Part shown: positions 24,486-37,190 of the stretch, piece by piece
Position numbering within the stretch: position 1 is the stretch's first letter
Layout of the letters: every line of letters begins with the position of its first letter
Assembly (NCBI GenBank): GCA_031002005.1
Contig: CM061920.1
Coordinates: 109,730,095-109,794,094, forward strand
Source: Vandiemenella viatica
Lineage: Eukaryota; Arthropoda; Insecta; Orthoptera; Morabidae
Direction of reading: 5' to 3'
DNA length: 64,000 bases
Made by a program: the position numbers and the translations under genes
The notes under the pieces: generated by a model
The model's input: the letters and a program-made list of their open reading frames with translations, nothing else
Told to the model about the DNA's origin: nothing
The model's database searches: none

Positions 24486-24915
24486 TTTTTTGCTTATGGC
24501 TTTACGCCTAGTCGACGACGAGGTCATTAGAGGCGGAAAAAGACTGATGACAGCGAACGGGGAGTTATTCGGCAATGCCCTTTTGAAGAAAGCGCCGAGC
24601 GTGGTGGGTGAGCGGTTAACGCTCTGCCCTCGCATTCGGGTGGACGCCGGTTCGAATCCCAGTCCGGGCATCCAGATTTTGGTTTTCCATGGTTTCCCCA
24701 CATCACTCCAGGCGAATGCCGGGATGCTTCCTTCAAAAAGGCCATGGCCGAATTCCTTCGTTCCTTGTCCTCAGTCCCATCCCGTCTCCAATGACATTGA
24801 CGTCGACGAGGCTTAAAGCAATAAGAAAAAAAAATTGAAGAAAGCATTCACCTGTAGTGATTTGGGGAAAACCATGAAAAACCTAGCTTTCTCGTACGAG
24901 GATTAGAACCCTTCC
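24486..24915 (-). mobile_element. SINE family 1 subtype A, split by a second SINE
   Basis: Left part 24486-24593 shows the tail (tatggctttacgcctagtcg) up to gcccttttgaagaaagc. The right part resumes at 24835 with ttgaagaaagc and continues through gtgatttggggaaaaccatg to gattagaaccc, the decayed B-box complement. The two halves form one - strand SINE interrupted at 24594-24834. The 11-base string ttgaagaaagc is present on both sides as the target-site duplication of the inserted copy. Confidence 0.88.
24594..24834 (+). mobile_element. Full-length SINE family 1 subtype A inserted into another SINE
   Basis: It starts gccgagcgtggtgggtgagc and carries a clean A box, the B box ccggttcgaatccc, the family core and the subtype A tail gacgtcgacgaggcttaaag, ending in an A-rich run. 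Exact 11-base duplications (ttgaagaaagc at 24583-24593 and 24835-24845) flank it, which is the mark of LINE-driven target-primed insertion. Confidence 0.93.
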
Positions 24916-24978
24916 TATTAAGTTTACACAGACTTATATGCCATGACAAAATGGGTAATATTGAGATATATGATACTA

Positions 24979-25222
24979 AACGGTTAGCGTTCTCGCCTCG
25001 CATTCGGGAGGACGGCGGTTCGAATCCCCGTCCGGGTATCCAGATTTGTTTTTTCCATGGTTTCCCCAAATCACTCCAGGCAAATGCCGGGATGCTTCCT
25101 TCAAAAGGCCATGGCCGAATTCCTTCCCATTCCTTGCCCCCCATCCTTTCCCGTCTCTAAAGTCCTCGATGTTAAAAAGAGACGTAAAGCAGTTACAAAA
25201 AAAAAAAAAAAAAAAAAAAAAA
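24979..25222 (+). mobile_element. SINE family 1 subtype B, 5'-truncated, with target-site duplication
   Basis: It starts inside the tRNA head at aacggttagcgttctcgcc, has an intact B box (cggttcgaatccccg) and core, and ends with the subtype B tail (tgttaaaaagagacgtaaag) and a long A run. The target-site duplication atatgatacta lies at 24968-24978 and 25223-25233. Confidence 0.93.
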
Positions 25223-25233
25223 ATATGATACTA

Positions 25234-27003
25234 CAAGAACTACATGCTTCCACTTCAGTAGTTTTCGACAGACAACGTAATTATACATTCATGCATAAAT
25301 TCCAAATTTCAAAACAAAAAAATAAGCTACAAACATGGTATTATTCTAATCCAAATAGTTACAGAATGAAGATTATTGATCCGTGGATCTAATAAAATAA
25401 TTCTCTTTTCAATAAAATATTACGGTATTTGATGCGATATCATTTTATTTTATATGTGAAATTTCTAGTACTGCAAGACTGAACGGATGGAGAGGGCTGG
25501 AGTGGGAACATATGCAGGGAAATGACTACAGAAAACAGAGACAATTAGATGAAATATGGAATAGTTTAATATCACTGACAAGCACTATAAAGGAAATGCC
25601 TGACTGGCATAAAAGGTTCCATTGTTGAATTACAGACCAAAGCTAGTACCATTCATATCATAGTAACAGAATACAAAATCTTCAAAACACAGCAGTGATG
25701 TATCTACCACCATGTCAGTAGCGACCTAATTATGTTCTGGTTATACGATTGAACCTCGCAATTGAGAAGTTATGCTGGATTCACATTGCTGTAAAATGTT
25801 AATTAAAGCCCAATAAAGAATTATTATTCCATTCAGGGCTTATACTATCAAACCACAACAACTCCTGTACAAGGAAATCCCTCACACAGATATGATAAGT
25901 CATTTGTATTATGGTCTGTCTTAACCCTGAAAATACGACATTTACAAAAGAATTCAAATTATATTATACTGCTAAAAATACTCACATATCACATTCATGA
26001 ATGTATAATGGTAGTAATACAAGCAGTGCAATCATTTGACATCATGTTTGCACTACCGCACTGCGGGAGAAATCGAGAATGGAAATAACACGATTTTTTA
26101 AAAGATAAATTTTGAGCAAATTCCTTACTAGTCCAGTAACTATATATTTAATTACTACAAACTGTAAATGTATTCATTTTTATACTCGTGTGCTTAAAAG
26201 AAGTTACATTTGTTTCACAGATAACCTGGTTTTGTCACTATCTTTAAACAGACCTATTTTTCTTCAGAGAGCGTCTATTTTTGTTACAAACGAGGGGAAC
26301 GCTGCTACTTGCCGATAGAAAGCAGACATACGGATCCGCGACTCTCCACCGATCACAGTTATCACGTGAACGTTACTCAGTCACGTCCATTTTCCGCCGC
26401 AGTTACTTTTTGTCACTGTGACTTTCCGGTCACGTTGTGAATATAGCTGCTATGCCATTTTTCGGCCATCCCTGCTGTATGTAGACAGCTGTCCGTCCTC
26501 GCATGGTAGTCTAATCTTAAACTTCAAGCAAAATCAACAAAAAGATTTTCAGTACTTAGATCCTGAAAGAAAAATCTCCTACAAAAATGATAGTGTTAGA
26601 ATGAGAGTTTAGATCTGCAGTGACAGTCTCAAAGTAAGCCATTCATAGCAAACAGCTACCGTTCGCCATCACAACAGTATGACTATGAGACGTCCGTCAT
26701 ATCTCAAGGCTAAATCATCGAAGCGACTTGAAGCGTTTGAAACGAGCGTTCCCACACGAACAATATGCAAAATACCATAGTACTGAAGACAGCTAAAATG
26801 GGTCAAGAACAACTTCAATCAACAGGGGTAAAGCGCCATTCTTGGGTCACATGCTGCAACCAATTAGATACCATCTGCTACAGCTGACACTAAAAGGAAA
26901 TCGACTGCCATAATGGAATTCGAAGGAGGAAACAATCCTTCAAGGAACCATAGGATTCATAGCACGCAGCAGCAATATAGCCAGGAAACAGACAAGCACA
27001 TGG
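25234..27003. other. Intergenic sequence, nothing recognised
   Basis: AT-rich. No coding domain or identified repeat. Confidence 0.45.
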
Positions 27004-27175
27004 TTTTTTTTAATTTTTTGCTTCTGGCTTTACACTTCGTCGACGTACAGATCATTAGAGTTGAGAAAGGACTTGGTGAAAGAAATGGGAAGTAATTCAG
27101 TCATGGCTCTCTGTATTCGCCACGAGTGATTTTCTGGAAACAATGGAAAACCCAACCTGCATCCTCCCAAATAAG
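27004..27175 (-). mobile_element. Diverged SINE family 1 fragment
   Basis: Reverse-orientation tail (ctttacacttcgtcgacgta) and core (ggaaacaatggaaaaccca) are recognisable. The tRNA head ends at gcatcctccc and is otherwise lost. Confidence 0.7.
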
Positions 27176-27389
27176 AGGACAGAGTGAAGGCATAGGAAGA
27201 ATAAGAACAAAAATATCAAAATCTGACAAGACAGACATTTACAGATTTCATAATGTAATTGAAACGCTAATGCATGCATCTTTTCCGCTCCGGTTTTAAC
27301 AAGGTCATTTGTCTACTGCCGGAAAACACGCTGTGCCTACCTGTCTTTTATGTCTAGACTATACCTGTTCTCACAGAGAGATTGCATTT

Positions 27390-27628
27390 TTTTTATTATT
27401 TTTTTTTATGGCATTTGGCAACGGAGGCCATACAGCCAGCTCAATGTAATTATTATTATAGCTTTCAGTGTATAAGTCGTCATCCAGTATATATATTGTA
27501 TTTTTCCAATGTATGGACGCCACAGGACGGACAGGACATTCACACAGACACACAACACTTAAACATCCATGCCCGACGCCGGATTCGAACCGACGACCAA
27601 CTCTAGCCCCTACGCCACCGAGGCCGGC
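27390..27628 (-). mobile_element. tRNA-derived SINE, family 2, with target-site duplication
   Basis: On the - strand it begins gccggcctcggtggcgtagg (A-box region). The B box cggttcgaatccg follows, then a body unlike family 1 ('gtgttgtgtgtctgtgtgaatg', 'tgtggcgtccatac'), ending in an A/T-rich tail. The exact 13-base duplication agagattgcattt flanks it at 27377-27389 and 27629-27641, which fixes the ends. Confidence 0.92.
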
Positions 27629-27641
27629 AGAGATTGCATTT

Positions 27642-30046
27642 CGAACACATTACTGAAGGTTGTGTTGAAATTTACCTTATGCTTAAGGTAAACGGGCTGC
27701 ACTTGGGCTTGGGTTATGTCGGCCACGACGCCAAATATTATACGTCAGGCAATTAAATGTCCCAGTGTGTGACCGAAGGGAACACGGATGTAGTGCGGCC
27801 AAGCAGCGTCATCAGAAATACATGACGCATGGGCCGTTCAGACTTTTCTTTGTCTAAAAGTGTATATCGTCTCCATCGTATTTCACCGCCATTTTTCTTT
27901 TCTGCTTTGGTCTACATTGGAATCACACCCACGTAAAAATGTCACACATATAAACACAAGAGCACAACTTAACATCCAAATAAAATTCAATGTATTCATC
28001 CTATAATATCATAAGAGGCAAAAGTAAAACTTTGTATTATTGCACCCATTTGATTCGATTAAAAAAAAAATTACATTTAACGTCTATCCGGTGGCTGGTT
28101 GGCTGAATTCTCTGTTACAACGTTTTTCTTTATTGTGGTTTAGAAGAAGTATTCTGTTCAATGCACTTCAGCTGATCGCAATAGAACTAACAAGCAGTAT
28201 AGATTTCGGATACCATAAACGCTGTTATCATTCCTTTATTAATATAACGATATTAACGTATCGCTGATCAACAACGTACACGGACACTGATTACCACCTC
28301 GGAACTATAATCCGTAACTATGAAATACATGCATTATCTGCGTCATTATCATGAACACACACCGAAAAATTGAAATATTAACAACTAATTTATAATCCAT
28401 CTAAACTGACCCCCAAAGAATGGGATAAAAAGTGAAGTTGGAAAGTAGGTGTGTTGGGAAATTGCCGTCGGGGCATATGATCGATTGCATTTACATTAAA
28501 TATATCCGGGAACTAAAAGTTAAACTGTACTCTATTCTTAGTTCCTCAGGCATCTGTTCCGCTTCCATTCTAATTCCGCAAAGTAATTTTAGTATTTCAA
28601 TGGTTTCCCATTGCCTTCCAAATGTATAGCTAGTGTTCACCAGTGTAAGTATTATGACCATAATGAGTGGGTGTATTAAGTGAAATGAGTTGGTCGTTTT
28701 ATGCATGATGAAAGAGGGTAAAATATTGAATATATTGTTGTCCTATTGAGGCCATTCTTCAGAAATGCACTACAGGAATTGCGTACAACCTTACTGCATG
28801 CATAATAGCAACAACTCCTATCCTAATGTGTAATTACAGGGTGGTAAATTCATTCCATCACCGGAGTTAGAAAACCTGAGCCGAACACCAGTAACAGTTT
28901 ATGCGCCTAAGCGACGTCGGTTACGAAACGAATATCATAGCAAATTATGTCTCGGGTGAAAATATACAAGTAATTTTGTTGGCATTTACGACAATCTCAA
29001 GTGTCATTTGCGATGAGTTTTTCTGAGGTCCCATCTGTTAACCAAGGGAAGCGTCGCATATTTCAACTATCTAGTTAAATTAAACTACCGAATATAACAA
29101 AAGGGTTGCCCAGCAACGAATGAACTTGCTATGTGCTTGAAATCCTATAACAGTAATCAAATTATCTCTTGGTGGATTGTACAGTATCAGTTCAAAACGG
29201 CGTAAGTACAGCATTACAACGAACACTACAATATTCTGAACCAAAAGTTCTTTAATTATATATCAGACTATCAATTACACAGCAAACGTTTTATTTCAAT
29301 TCAGCCCTGAGGACTCTAGCAGTATGACAAGCTTCTATATTACTCTTATACCAACTCCTCTTTTGCTTAAATTCTGATCTGTTCGCACGCTCAGTTTTTA
29401 ATATCCGAAGTGAGTCACATTTTCAATACAATTAGTGTCACACTGATGAAATGGCCCACTTAAGTTGGTACGGCAGTCTTTCATCGCATCTGCCACATAA
29501 GATGAACTCATACTCCCTCGATCCAGTACACGCTCAAACCACCCAATCACATCACGGTTACCATTCCAATTTAATTCTACTGACCACAGTCTAGGAAAAA
29601 TATTTGAAATGTACAAAATTAGTTTCGTCGGTTGTTTTCCGAATGGCGTCTGTGTGTGAGAAAGACTGCGACCAACTTTTTTGATTGCAGATTTGTTAAC
29701 GATGATAATCACAGCATGATATTCATCATTTAATTACCCAGCTGCCGGTTCTTGACTATTATCTTTTGTATTTTACTACGAACATTTTACTGAAAAAGAG
29801 AGAAATCAGTATCAGATTCGCCTAATCCTCTTAATAAAATGCGTTGAGCCTGGAGACTGGACTCACCTCAATGACTCGTTAATCTTCGACGTCTCGATAA
29901 TGCCCGAAGTGTTGGTTACACTGATTGCCACCACATCGCTACTAACGAGGACACTTCAAGTGAACAACCACATTGACTTTATTTGCGCTTATATTGTTAA
30001 AAGGAAATGTAAAATTTAAATAAATAATTGAATATATCTTTTTTTT
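27642..30046. other. Intergenic sequence, nothing recognised
   Basis: No domain or paired repeat seen. An open frame of 104 codons at 29398-29712 (-) reads fairly protein-like but I do not recognise it. Confidence 0.4.
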
Positions 30047-30130
30047 TAGAGATGCCACGAATAGTGATTTTGCCGAATACCGAATATTCGGCCACGCTCT
30101 CAACCGAAGCGCCGAATATTCGGCAGCCGA

Positions 30131-31588
30131 ATGTTCGGCAAAAATGTGTACTGTGTAGCTTTCACGGGTGACTGGCTACGACCTGATATGTACAATAGAA
30201 TTTGCTCTAAGATTAAAGCTAGTATTTCGCGATCAACAGCAGTATCAGTGACAACTGATATATGGACATCTCAGCATAATAACCAGAGTTTCTTGAGGTT
30301 TACTGCGCACTGGATATCTCCACAGTTCATTGTTGTACATGCCGTTTTAGCTATGAAGCCGTTCGCTGGCTCACATAATGGTACTAATATCGCGAAAGAA
30401 CTCACTGCCATTGCAGAAACATGGAATACTCCTCATAGCAAGATCCATTTACTTGTCCATGACAGTGGAGACAACATGATAAAAGGTGTACGAGACGCAG
30501 AATATGATTCCGCCAAGTGCTTTATTCATTGCCTGCAACGAGCTGTTGAGGAATCGCGAAAATCTCAAACGGATATAACGCAGATGGTAGCTGCTGTAAG
30601 ACGAATTGTTACCCATTTTAACCACTCTAGTATTGCACAAGAAAAGTTGAAATTCATTTTCCAAGATTTTGACTTGCCAAACCGCCAACTAGTACGAGAT
30701 GTAAGCAATCGATGGAATACCACATATTATTTAATGGAGAGATTATTAGAACAAAAGTGAGCTGTTACTTTGTACATAACTGATCACGAGTGTTTAATCA
30801 ATTTAACTAACACCTTCTCAGTGGCAGCTAATGGAACAATGTATCAAGCTCCTGAAGCCGTTCGAGGAGATTACGAGAATAACCAGTTCAGGTGTTTCCT
30901 GCATATCTGAAGTGATTCCACATATCGTCACATTGTTGAAATACCTGGGGAAGGAAGAAACTGCATATACAACACCAAATTTATTGAGAACTTCACTACA
31001 TGCCGAGCTTGAAACACGGTTCAACTTTGATGAAAATTATAAGTATCTGGTTGCCACTTTTCTTGACCCGCGTTTCAAAACCAGTTTTCTAGGATTGCTT
31101 CAAACGCAAAGAGCAAAAGAAAAAATTCTTTCAGAAGCTCTGAAAATTGTGACTATTCTAGTAGTTGCGGTAATGATTCTCCTCCGCGTAGTAAGAAAAG
31201 ACATATTAACGAAAATGATAAAACCACTGGAATACATGAAAGTTTCTGGAACTGTATTGAGGAAGTTGCTACTTAAAATATGCAAAATGGTGATGATGTG
31301 GAGGAGAAAAGTGTTATTGCAAATGAGATTGATTTTATGTGAAAACTGTGCGCCTACATCGAGCGGCAGACCCTTACAAGTGGTGGTCAGCAAACACTAA
31401 ACAGTATCCAAGACATAGAATTCTCTCGGATTTACTTAACGGCTCCTGGCAGTACGGTATACAGTGAGAGGCTATTTTCAGAAGAAGGTTTAGTTTATGA
31501 GGAAAAGCGCAAACGTTTGCTATCAAAAAATGCTGAAAAAATTGTTTTCATACATCACAACGTACCGCTGGTAGATTTTAAGTATTAA
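30131..31588 (+). pseudogene. Broken hAT transposase (lacks BED/N-terminal part)
   Basis: The frame at 30131-30760 contains VSVTTDIWTSQHN (first catalytic Asp region), LVHDSGDNMIKGV (second Asp region), CFIHCLQRAVEE (C/H motif) and VSNRWNTTYYLMERL. A stop at 30758-30760 follows. After a frame change, 30831-31400 continues with LLKPFEEIT and VATFLDPRFKTS, then degenerates. The C-terminal dimerisation segment reappears at 31418-31588: YLTAPGSTVYSERLFSEEG, then KRKRLLSKNAEKIVF and a stop at 31586-31588. The order is that of ZBED-like hAT transposases. The BED zinc finger is absent, and at least two frameshifts make it inactive. Confidence 0.9.
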
Positions 31589-31674
31589 ATGTAATAATTT
31601 GGAATTAAAACAAAATACATATTTGGGTAATACGTGAGTTTTCTTTTTTCATGATTTGGTATTCGGTATTCGGT

Positions 31675-31756
31675 CGAATACCGAATATGGAAAAAAGTGG
31701 CCGAATACCGAATATGGAAAAAAGTGGCCGTATACCGAATATGGAAAAAAAGTGGC
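31675..31756 (+). repeat. Three tandem 27-28 bp subterminal repeats of the hAT element
   Basis: Units at 31675-31701, 31702-31728 and 31729-31756 share cgaataccgaatatgg, an A run and agtggc. The first two are identical and the third has one substitution and one extra A. They lie just inside the right terminal repeat. Confidence 0.93.
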
Positions 31757-31804
31757 CGAATAGGCCAAATACCGAATAGTAGCCGAATATTCGTGGCATC
31801 TCTA

Positions 31805-34312
31805 CTTTTTTCTTGCACTTATAGTGTTAAAAGAAAGTCTAATTCAGATGCCAGATAAAACACGATTATCTGTTGTGGAATTAACTGCGCAAAAATAAGA
31901 ACAGCAGGGAAAAACTTTTTTTGACGCGATTCAATCATACGTTACAATGGTATATTCTGTTAAATTTACATGTTGCTTTTTGTATATTTACGACGAATAG
32001 ATGCAGAAATTCATGTAAGGACAGGGGCACTCGATGTTCATGCAATATTCTCTGTAGCAGTTATAAAAACTACGTTACAACATAACCTAAGAATTGTTTT
32101 GAAACAAGATACGAAACAATGAAGTTTACTAAAAACTCAGAGAAAGTTTACAAAAAAGTATGTAATCACGAAATATATCAACCAAATAACTAACAGTTAT
32201 CCGTTTTTTTTTAAATTATACTTTAAAGTAAAATGCATTTAAAAAAATCCTAGCCAAATACTCAGATAATCTAACCAGACCAAGGTACTCGTATTACGAA
32301 AGATATCATTAAAATGATCGTTATTCGTGTTAGAATAAATTCCTATTACTACCATAGGTGATACCCGTCGTTTATTCATATGATGGTAATAGTAACTATG
32401 ATTTTCGATACTAGTGGAGGTTGTGGTTATGTTCACCAGAATCGCAACTGACATTTTGTTACAGCATAATTTACTCTGAAATCAGTTTTGTAAACAATTT
32501 AAACTGCTTTCATAAGCGCTTTCTATGTTACTGAAGCTATTACTGTACTTCATGCGGATGGAAGTAGTTACATATTTATCGTGCTGAATTATGCCTGGAC
32601 CAGGAATAAAACGGATATTACGTGGTATAGCAAAGGTTTTTAGGATTCCTAATTTATATTTAATTTTATTGGTTCTATACTTCTGCCCTCATTAATTCAG
32701 TAAAAGTTACAATTGTTTTGCTATGTAAACTGTATACGAAATATTTTAAACATTACAAAATCAAGATTGTGAGCATTATATAATAACGATTCCGTATAAT
32801 TAAGAAAATGCAATAAAATAAATTGCTAGAATATTGCGTTAAATCCGTCATTTTTGACGTGGTTGAAGCTAGTATAACCAAATAACAATATACGAAACTT
32901 ATGGTATAGCATGGCGACTCGAACGAATCCGTATATATATTGGCCGTTATCAGTAATGCCGAAACCTAAAGGAATAAATTATTAATAATTTTCTAGTTTA
33001 ATAACTTTAAACTTCCCTTTTTTCTTAAAAAAATATTAATGTACAACTACTACTAAATTATCACTCGCATGGACGAGTTTTAAAACCATACTTAATTTTC
33101 CCATTTCTTTCGCACCAACAACGAATAGATAGTATTTAATAGGAATAAACCTATTAATTTTAAACTGTGGAAAGAAACCAACAAATATAGACATATACTA
33201 CGGCAAACAATCTACAGCCAAAGAGCAAGGCTAAATAAAATATTGTTACATAAAATTCACAACTACCACTCGAACTTTTGCCTTGCGTATAGGCAAGACA
33301 GCAGTGAAAACGAGTGTTGCAGGTAGACTATGCATAAGGCGAGGAGGATACAAAGTCAAAATGAAACTGATGAACACTGACGAAACAACTACAAAACGAT
33401 GATTTTAATTCAGAATGCTCCATTGTTTTTATGTCCAAGCATTAGCGGACCTTGTAACATGTGCAGTCTGTATCAAAATGTTCGAACTCTCAGCATCTAT
33501 TAATATTAAAATCCACTTGTTACCTGTCAATGCGGAACATAACACAATGTGCTAGCTAGCAGTCATCTGCGTTTATGTTTCTTAAATGTTCTACTTTTAG
33601 TCTGAATGGAAAGAAACCGTTAAAATTAAGCGTACAGCACAAATGATGAGTTTGGTAACGATAAAGACATTAAATATTATTTTCTTACTAAATGAGATAC
33701 GTTGATTTATAATTTTAAGAACAGAAATCGTTTAAAAAAAATTTAAGCCGAGAGAAACTGTGAATTAAGTATTAAAAGTTGAAATTTAACCAAGATTTCT
33801 ACTCTTCAGCTCAAGGATTTGCCTTGTTTTAAACCACAGCAAGTATTTTATGGCAACGGCGTGCAAAAATGATGTATGGCTGAACATATAGGAAACATCA
33901 CATTTTTCGTAAATGATCTATACTTTAATATTTGCACTTTGAACTAGGAAGCTGTGATATGCTTACGAGGGTAACATAAAAGAAACGGTAGATTGTTTCC
34001 TTGCAACTATTAAGATTACAGTTAGGTTATTAAAACATGCCTCTTTAAATTTTACGATAAAAATGGCGAATTAAGAATTTAGCGTTTATAATTCTTCTTT
34101 ACATCACAAGACTTTTTAGGTCAAAAATGAGAGTACCCATCGCCCCTGATTCACATCCGACTGCGGTCTGAGTGAGCAGTTCGGCTTGAACGAAAAAATG
34201 TTGGGGTTCGAACTCAGCCGTCCTCGTTTTAGCCACTCCCTCTGCCGATGGATGGTAATAAACAGAACCGAAAGACTGCACTGTAACAGTTGAAAGACAC
34301 TGAGAACATCCA

Positions 34313-34363
<51 letters not shown>

Positions 34364-36964
34364 AATGCATCTACAGGAAATAGAATTACACGCGCCATCT
34401 TTATCTGTACCTCAGCACATAGCACGAAGTTTAATAAGCAAGCAGCTCTTCTCCTCAAGTTCCCTTCCAGCACAAGAAAATATGAACTCTTTCGAAGTTC
34501 AGCTTCAACAAGAATCAATAATTGTGTATTATTTACTACTGATAGTCTTTACTAGCCAAGAATTTCGAGATACATGACCAAGCCATTCAAGTTTTATCAC
34601 TATTCAACAATTTTCTGGACTGCCCCCTTTAAAAATCTAAACTAGCTTCAGAGCCAGTCATAAATGACGGGGTGAACGGAGTCTTCTAGCGAGTCATTCT
34701 TTGTAGTTGCTTAACTAAACAGAAACGTTATAAAATAACGCTCAACGCAATTCCTTGTAACTTAGCCCCGTTGTTTATGTTGCATTGTAACCTTACAAGA
34801 AGCTGCACTAATATTGCAGCTAGAAAATCAAAGCTTCAATCACATGCGCATACTTATGCTATGCCGAGCAATATTAGTTTTATTCAAGGTCCAGGCCGCA
34901 AATATCACCATCAATGTGGAACTGCGTTCATTTAAATAAAGTAATGATTTCGTATCGTAGCGCTCATGAATGCAACTTAGTTTGCTTTTTTTTTGTAAGA
35001 AAAAACTACAATAACTCATCGTCTCTGCTGTAAGGAAATATTTATTCTAAAAAATTAAAGCTTCCAACGGGCGCGCATTAATATATTCATTGTACTGCGT
35101 GATCCCACGTTTCTTAGCATGTTAGAACAGCAGTTAGAGAATACAACTAAAACCTCTGGTTCCAACGAACATAGATAAATAAAAAAACACACCAATAAAT
35201 AACATGTTGATAAGAAAAACATAATTTTCTTTCAGCGTTCTGTCAATTCATTTCGTCGCAGTTGCTTGTCTTTAAATATCGCTTTTGCAGAAACATCACT
35301 GACGGTTGTTAGTTCGGCAACTAAGGCTGAGAACGTTATATCAAACAGTTACGGACACCATGAGCAAACTTAGCCTTTTATTATTATTGACACAATACAG
35401 TTTTGTTGACCGTCAGCACATATTCCGTAAATGCCAAAAATACTTCTAGTTGAACGACGAATTCTCGTTGAACCGGACACGCCAAAATCACATTACATAC
35501 ACCACTGTTAGATGCAAAGTTACAGGAATACTATTGTAAAAAGTAAATTCGCTTGTTTTTCACGACTTTGTGACAAGAGTTTTCAAGTTGTCGAACATTC
35601 CAGCTCAGACAAAAAAAGCCAACGGTATCACAGTGTTTCACATACTCAAAGCAAGTTTTACCAGAAATTAAAATCATGTCTTAAGATGGCAAAAATTCAT
35701 GACTGTACTTGGGTTTCAAGGAGGAACATTTAGTTTCCAAAACGAACGTCTCAACGTAATATAGTAATGAAATGTGAATTTAAATTGCCACCATGCAGTT
35801 AAAAAAAAATCAAGACCTTTCGTAATTTGATTGTTATTGAAGTTTTAACATGAGTTTATTATTCAAATTCATTAAAATTGAAAATATGGGCACAGTCACT
35901 AAAAGAGCCGACCGAGCGAACGCAGGGAATGGCGCGCGGGGATTAGCTGCTGGTCTCCAGGGCATCAGCTCGTGTGGTACTGTTCTTACTGTCACGCACA
36001 GCAATTAAAAGAAAGAACATTGATTCAAGGAGAATCTGCTGAATAGTCACGAAGACCCAACACCATTAAAAATAAGTCATTTGTTAATAGTTCTATAGCC
36101 TAACGCACAAACGAAATATACTAATTTTACTGAAATGCGCACGCAAACAATTCAATGTAAAATAGTAATTAATAATTATAGAGGAGCCAGTAAGTGAAGG
36201 GTAAGCATAAGCATCGCTTCTAAATCGTAGTTTTCACAGTACCACATTTGGTTCAGGTTGCTGTTGACATTCAACAGCGAGACGCGCGGCATGCGCCGGA
36301 TAACTCCGCCAGTTGGGTGTGACATAGCGACAGGCCTGACGAATCAGCACAATACTCGTTGACGGTATTCTAACCACGTTATTCCTCTCTCCACTTAGGG
36401 ATTCCTCCACAGTTGTAAAGTTGCCTTTTCTCACAGCACGTTGGCGAAGTCGCTGAGATTATGCCTGGCACTTGACACTAGGTTACCTGGTTGAGCACCC
36501 ATGGTGGAACAACGAACATTCATTATTCGCATGTAGCCCATTGGCGTAGAGTTGCACGAGTCCTAATCACAATGGTAAGGACTGAGGACACAAGGCAGTG
36601 TCCATGGTGATTCGTTCAAAATGGCATCTAGTGGTATTTCGAAATATCAGGCCTGAATGCGTTGGAACCACGTTTCATTCCCTCTCTTCTCGCATTTCTC
36701 ATTCAAAAAAACATAGTACACTGAACACTCGTACCATCACATACAGCAAAACGAACACTTCAATATTGGGGGAGGAAATGAGAAACACTTCAGTTAAATC
36801 TCACAGTGTCTTTGATACGGGAGGGGGAGAGATTTAAAATCCTCATATTAACCACTTCACACGAATACCGGATATGGAACTAACTTATCTTTATAAATAT
36901 GACTAAGCTCTAATTTTCCTCTGATTTACAAACTGTTTTTCTCTTTCACATCAAAATAATTTCA
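31805..36964. other. Intergenic sequence, nothing firmly identified
   Basis: Long AT-rich tract without recognised coding domains. It includes the 46-A run described separately and a slightly CG-rich patch at about 35905-35990. Confidence 0.4.
34314..34359 (+). repeat. 46-base poly(A) run, possible retroposon tail
   Basis: An uninterrupted A run. About 110 bases upstream lies ggggttcgaactc (34203-34215), which is close to a polymerase III B box, so this may be the tail of an unrelated tRNA-derived SINE. I found no matching target duplication. Confidence 0.5.
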
Positions 36965-37190
36965 TTTTTTGTTTATGGCTTTACGCCTAGTCAATGTCAA
37001 CGTGATAAGCTGGAAAGAATGAGAGGCAACGAACGGGAAGGAATTCAGGCATGCCCTTTTTAAGGAAGCATCACGGCATTCGCCTGCAGTGATCTGGGGA
37101 AACCATGGAAAACCCAAATCTGCATGGCCGGACGGGGATTCAAACCCGCATCCTCCCGTGGCCAGAGCGTTACGCTCGCCTACCACTCTC
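36965..37190 (-). mobile_element. tRNA-derived SINE, family 1 subtype A
   Basis: Reverse orientation: tail tttatggctttacgcctagt, core ggaaaccatggaaaaccca, B-box complement ggggattcaaacccgc (one change from consensus) and 5' end near ctcgcctaccactct. Confidence 0.87.

Larger units (their letters stand above)
30047..31804 (+). mobile_element. hAT DNA transposon with intact 16-bp terminal inverted repeats
   Basis: The ends are perfect inverted repeats, tagagatgccacgaat (30047-30062) and its complement (31789-31804). The flanking 8-mers tttttttt and cttttttc agree at six of eight positions, which fits an 8-bp hAT target duplication that has mutated in a T-rich site. Near both ends the motif ccgaatattcgg and variants are repeated, as expected for transposase-binding subterminal repeats. 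At about 1.76 kb it is shorter than usual for autonomous elements because the N-terminal coding part is missing. Confidence 0.92.

Noticed and set aside
24594..24680. Possible tRNA genes detected through B-box sequences
   Set aside because: Each such site is followed by the SINE body and tail, and several have target duplications. None has a complete cloverleaf followed by a T-run terminator.
34099..34518. Phenylalanine-run open frames on the - strand
   Set aside because: They are translations of the 46-base homopolymer.
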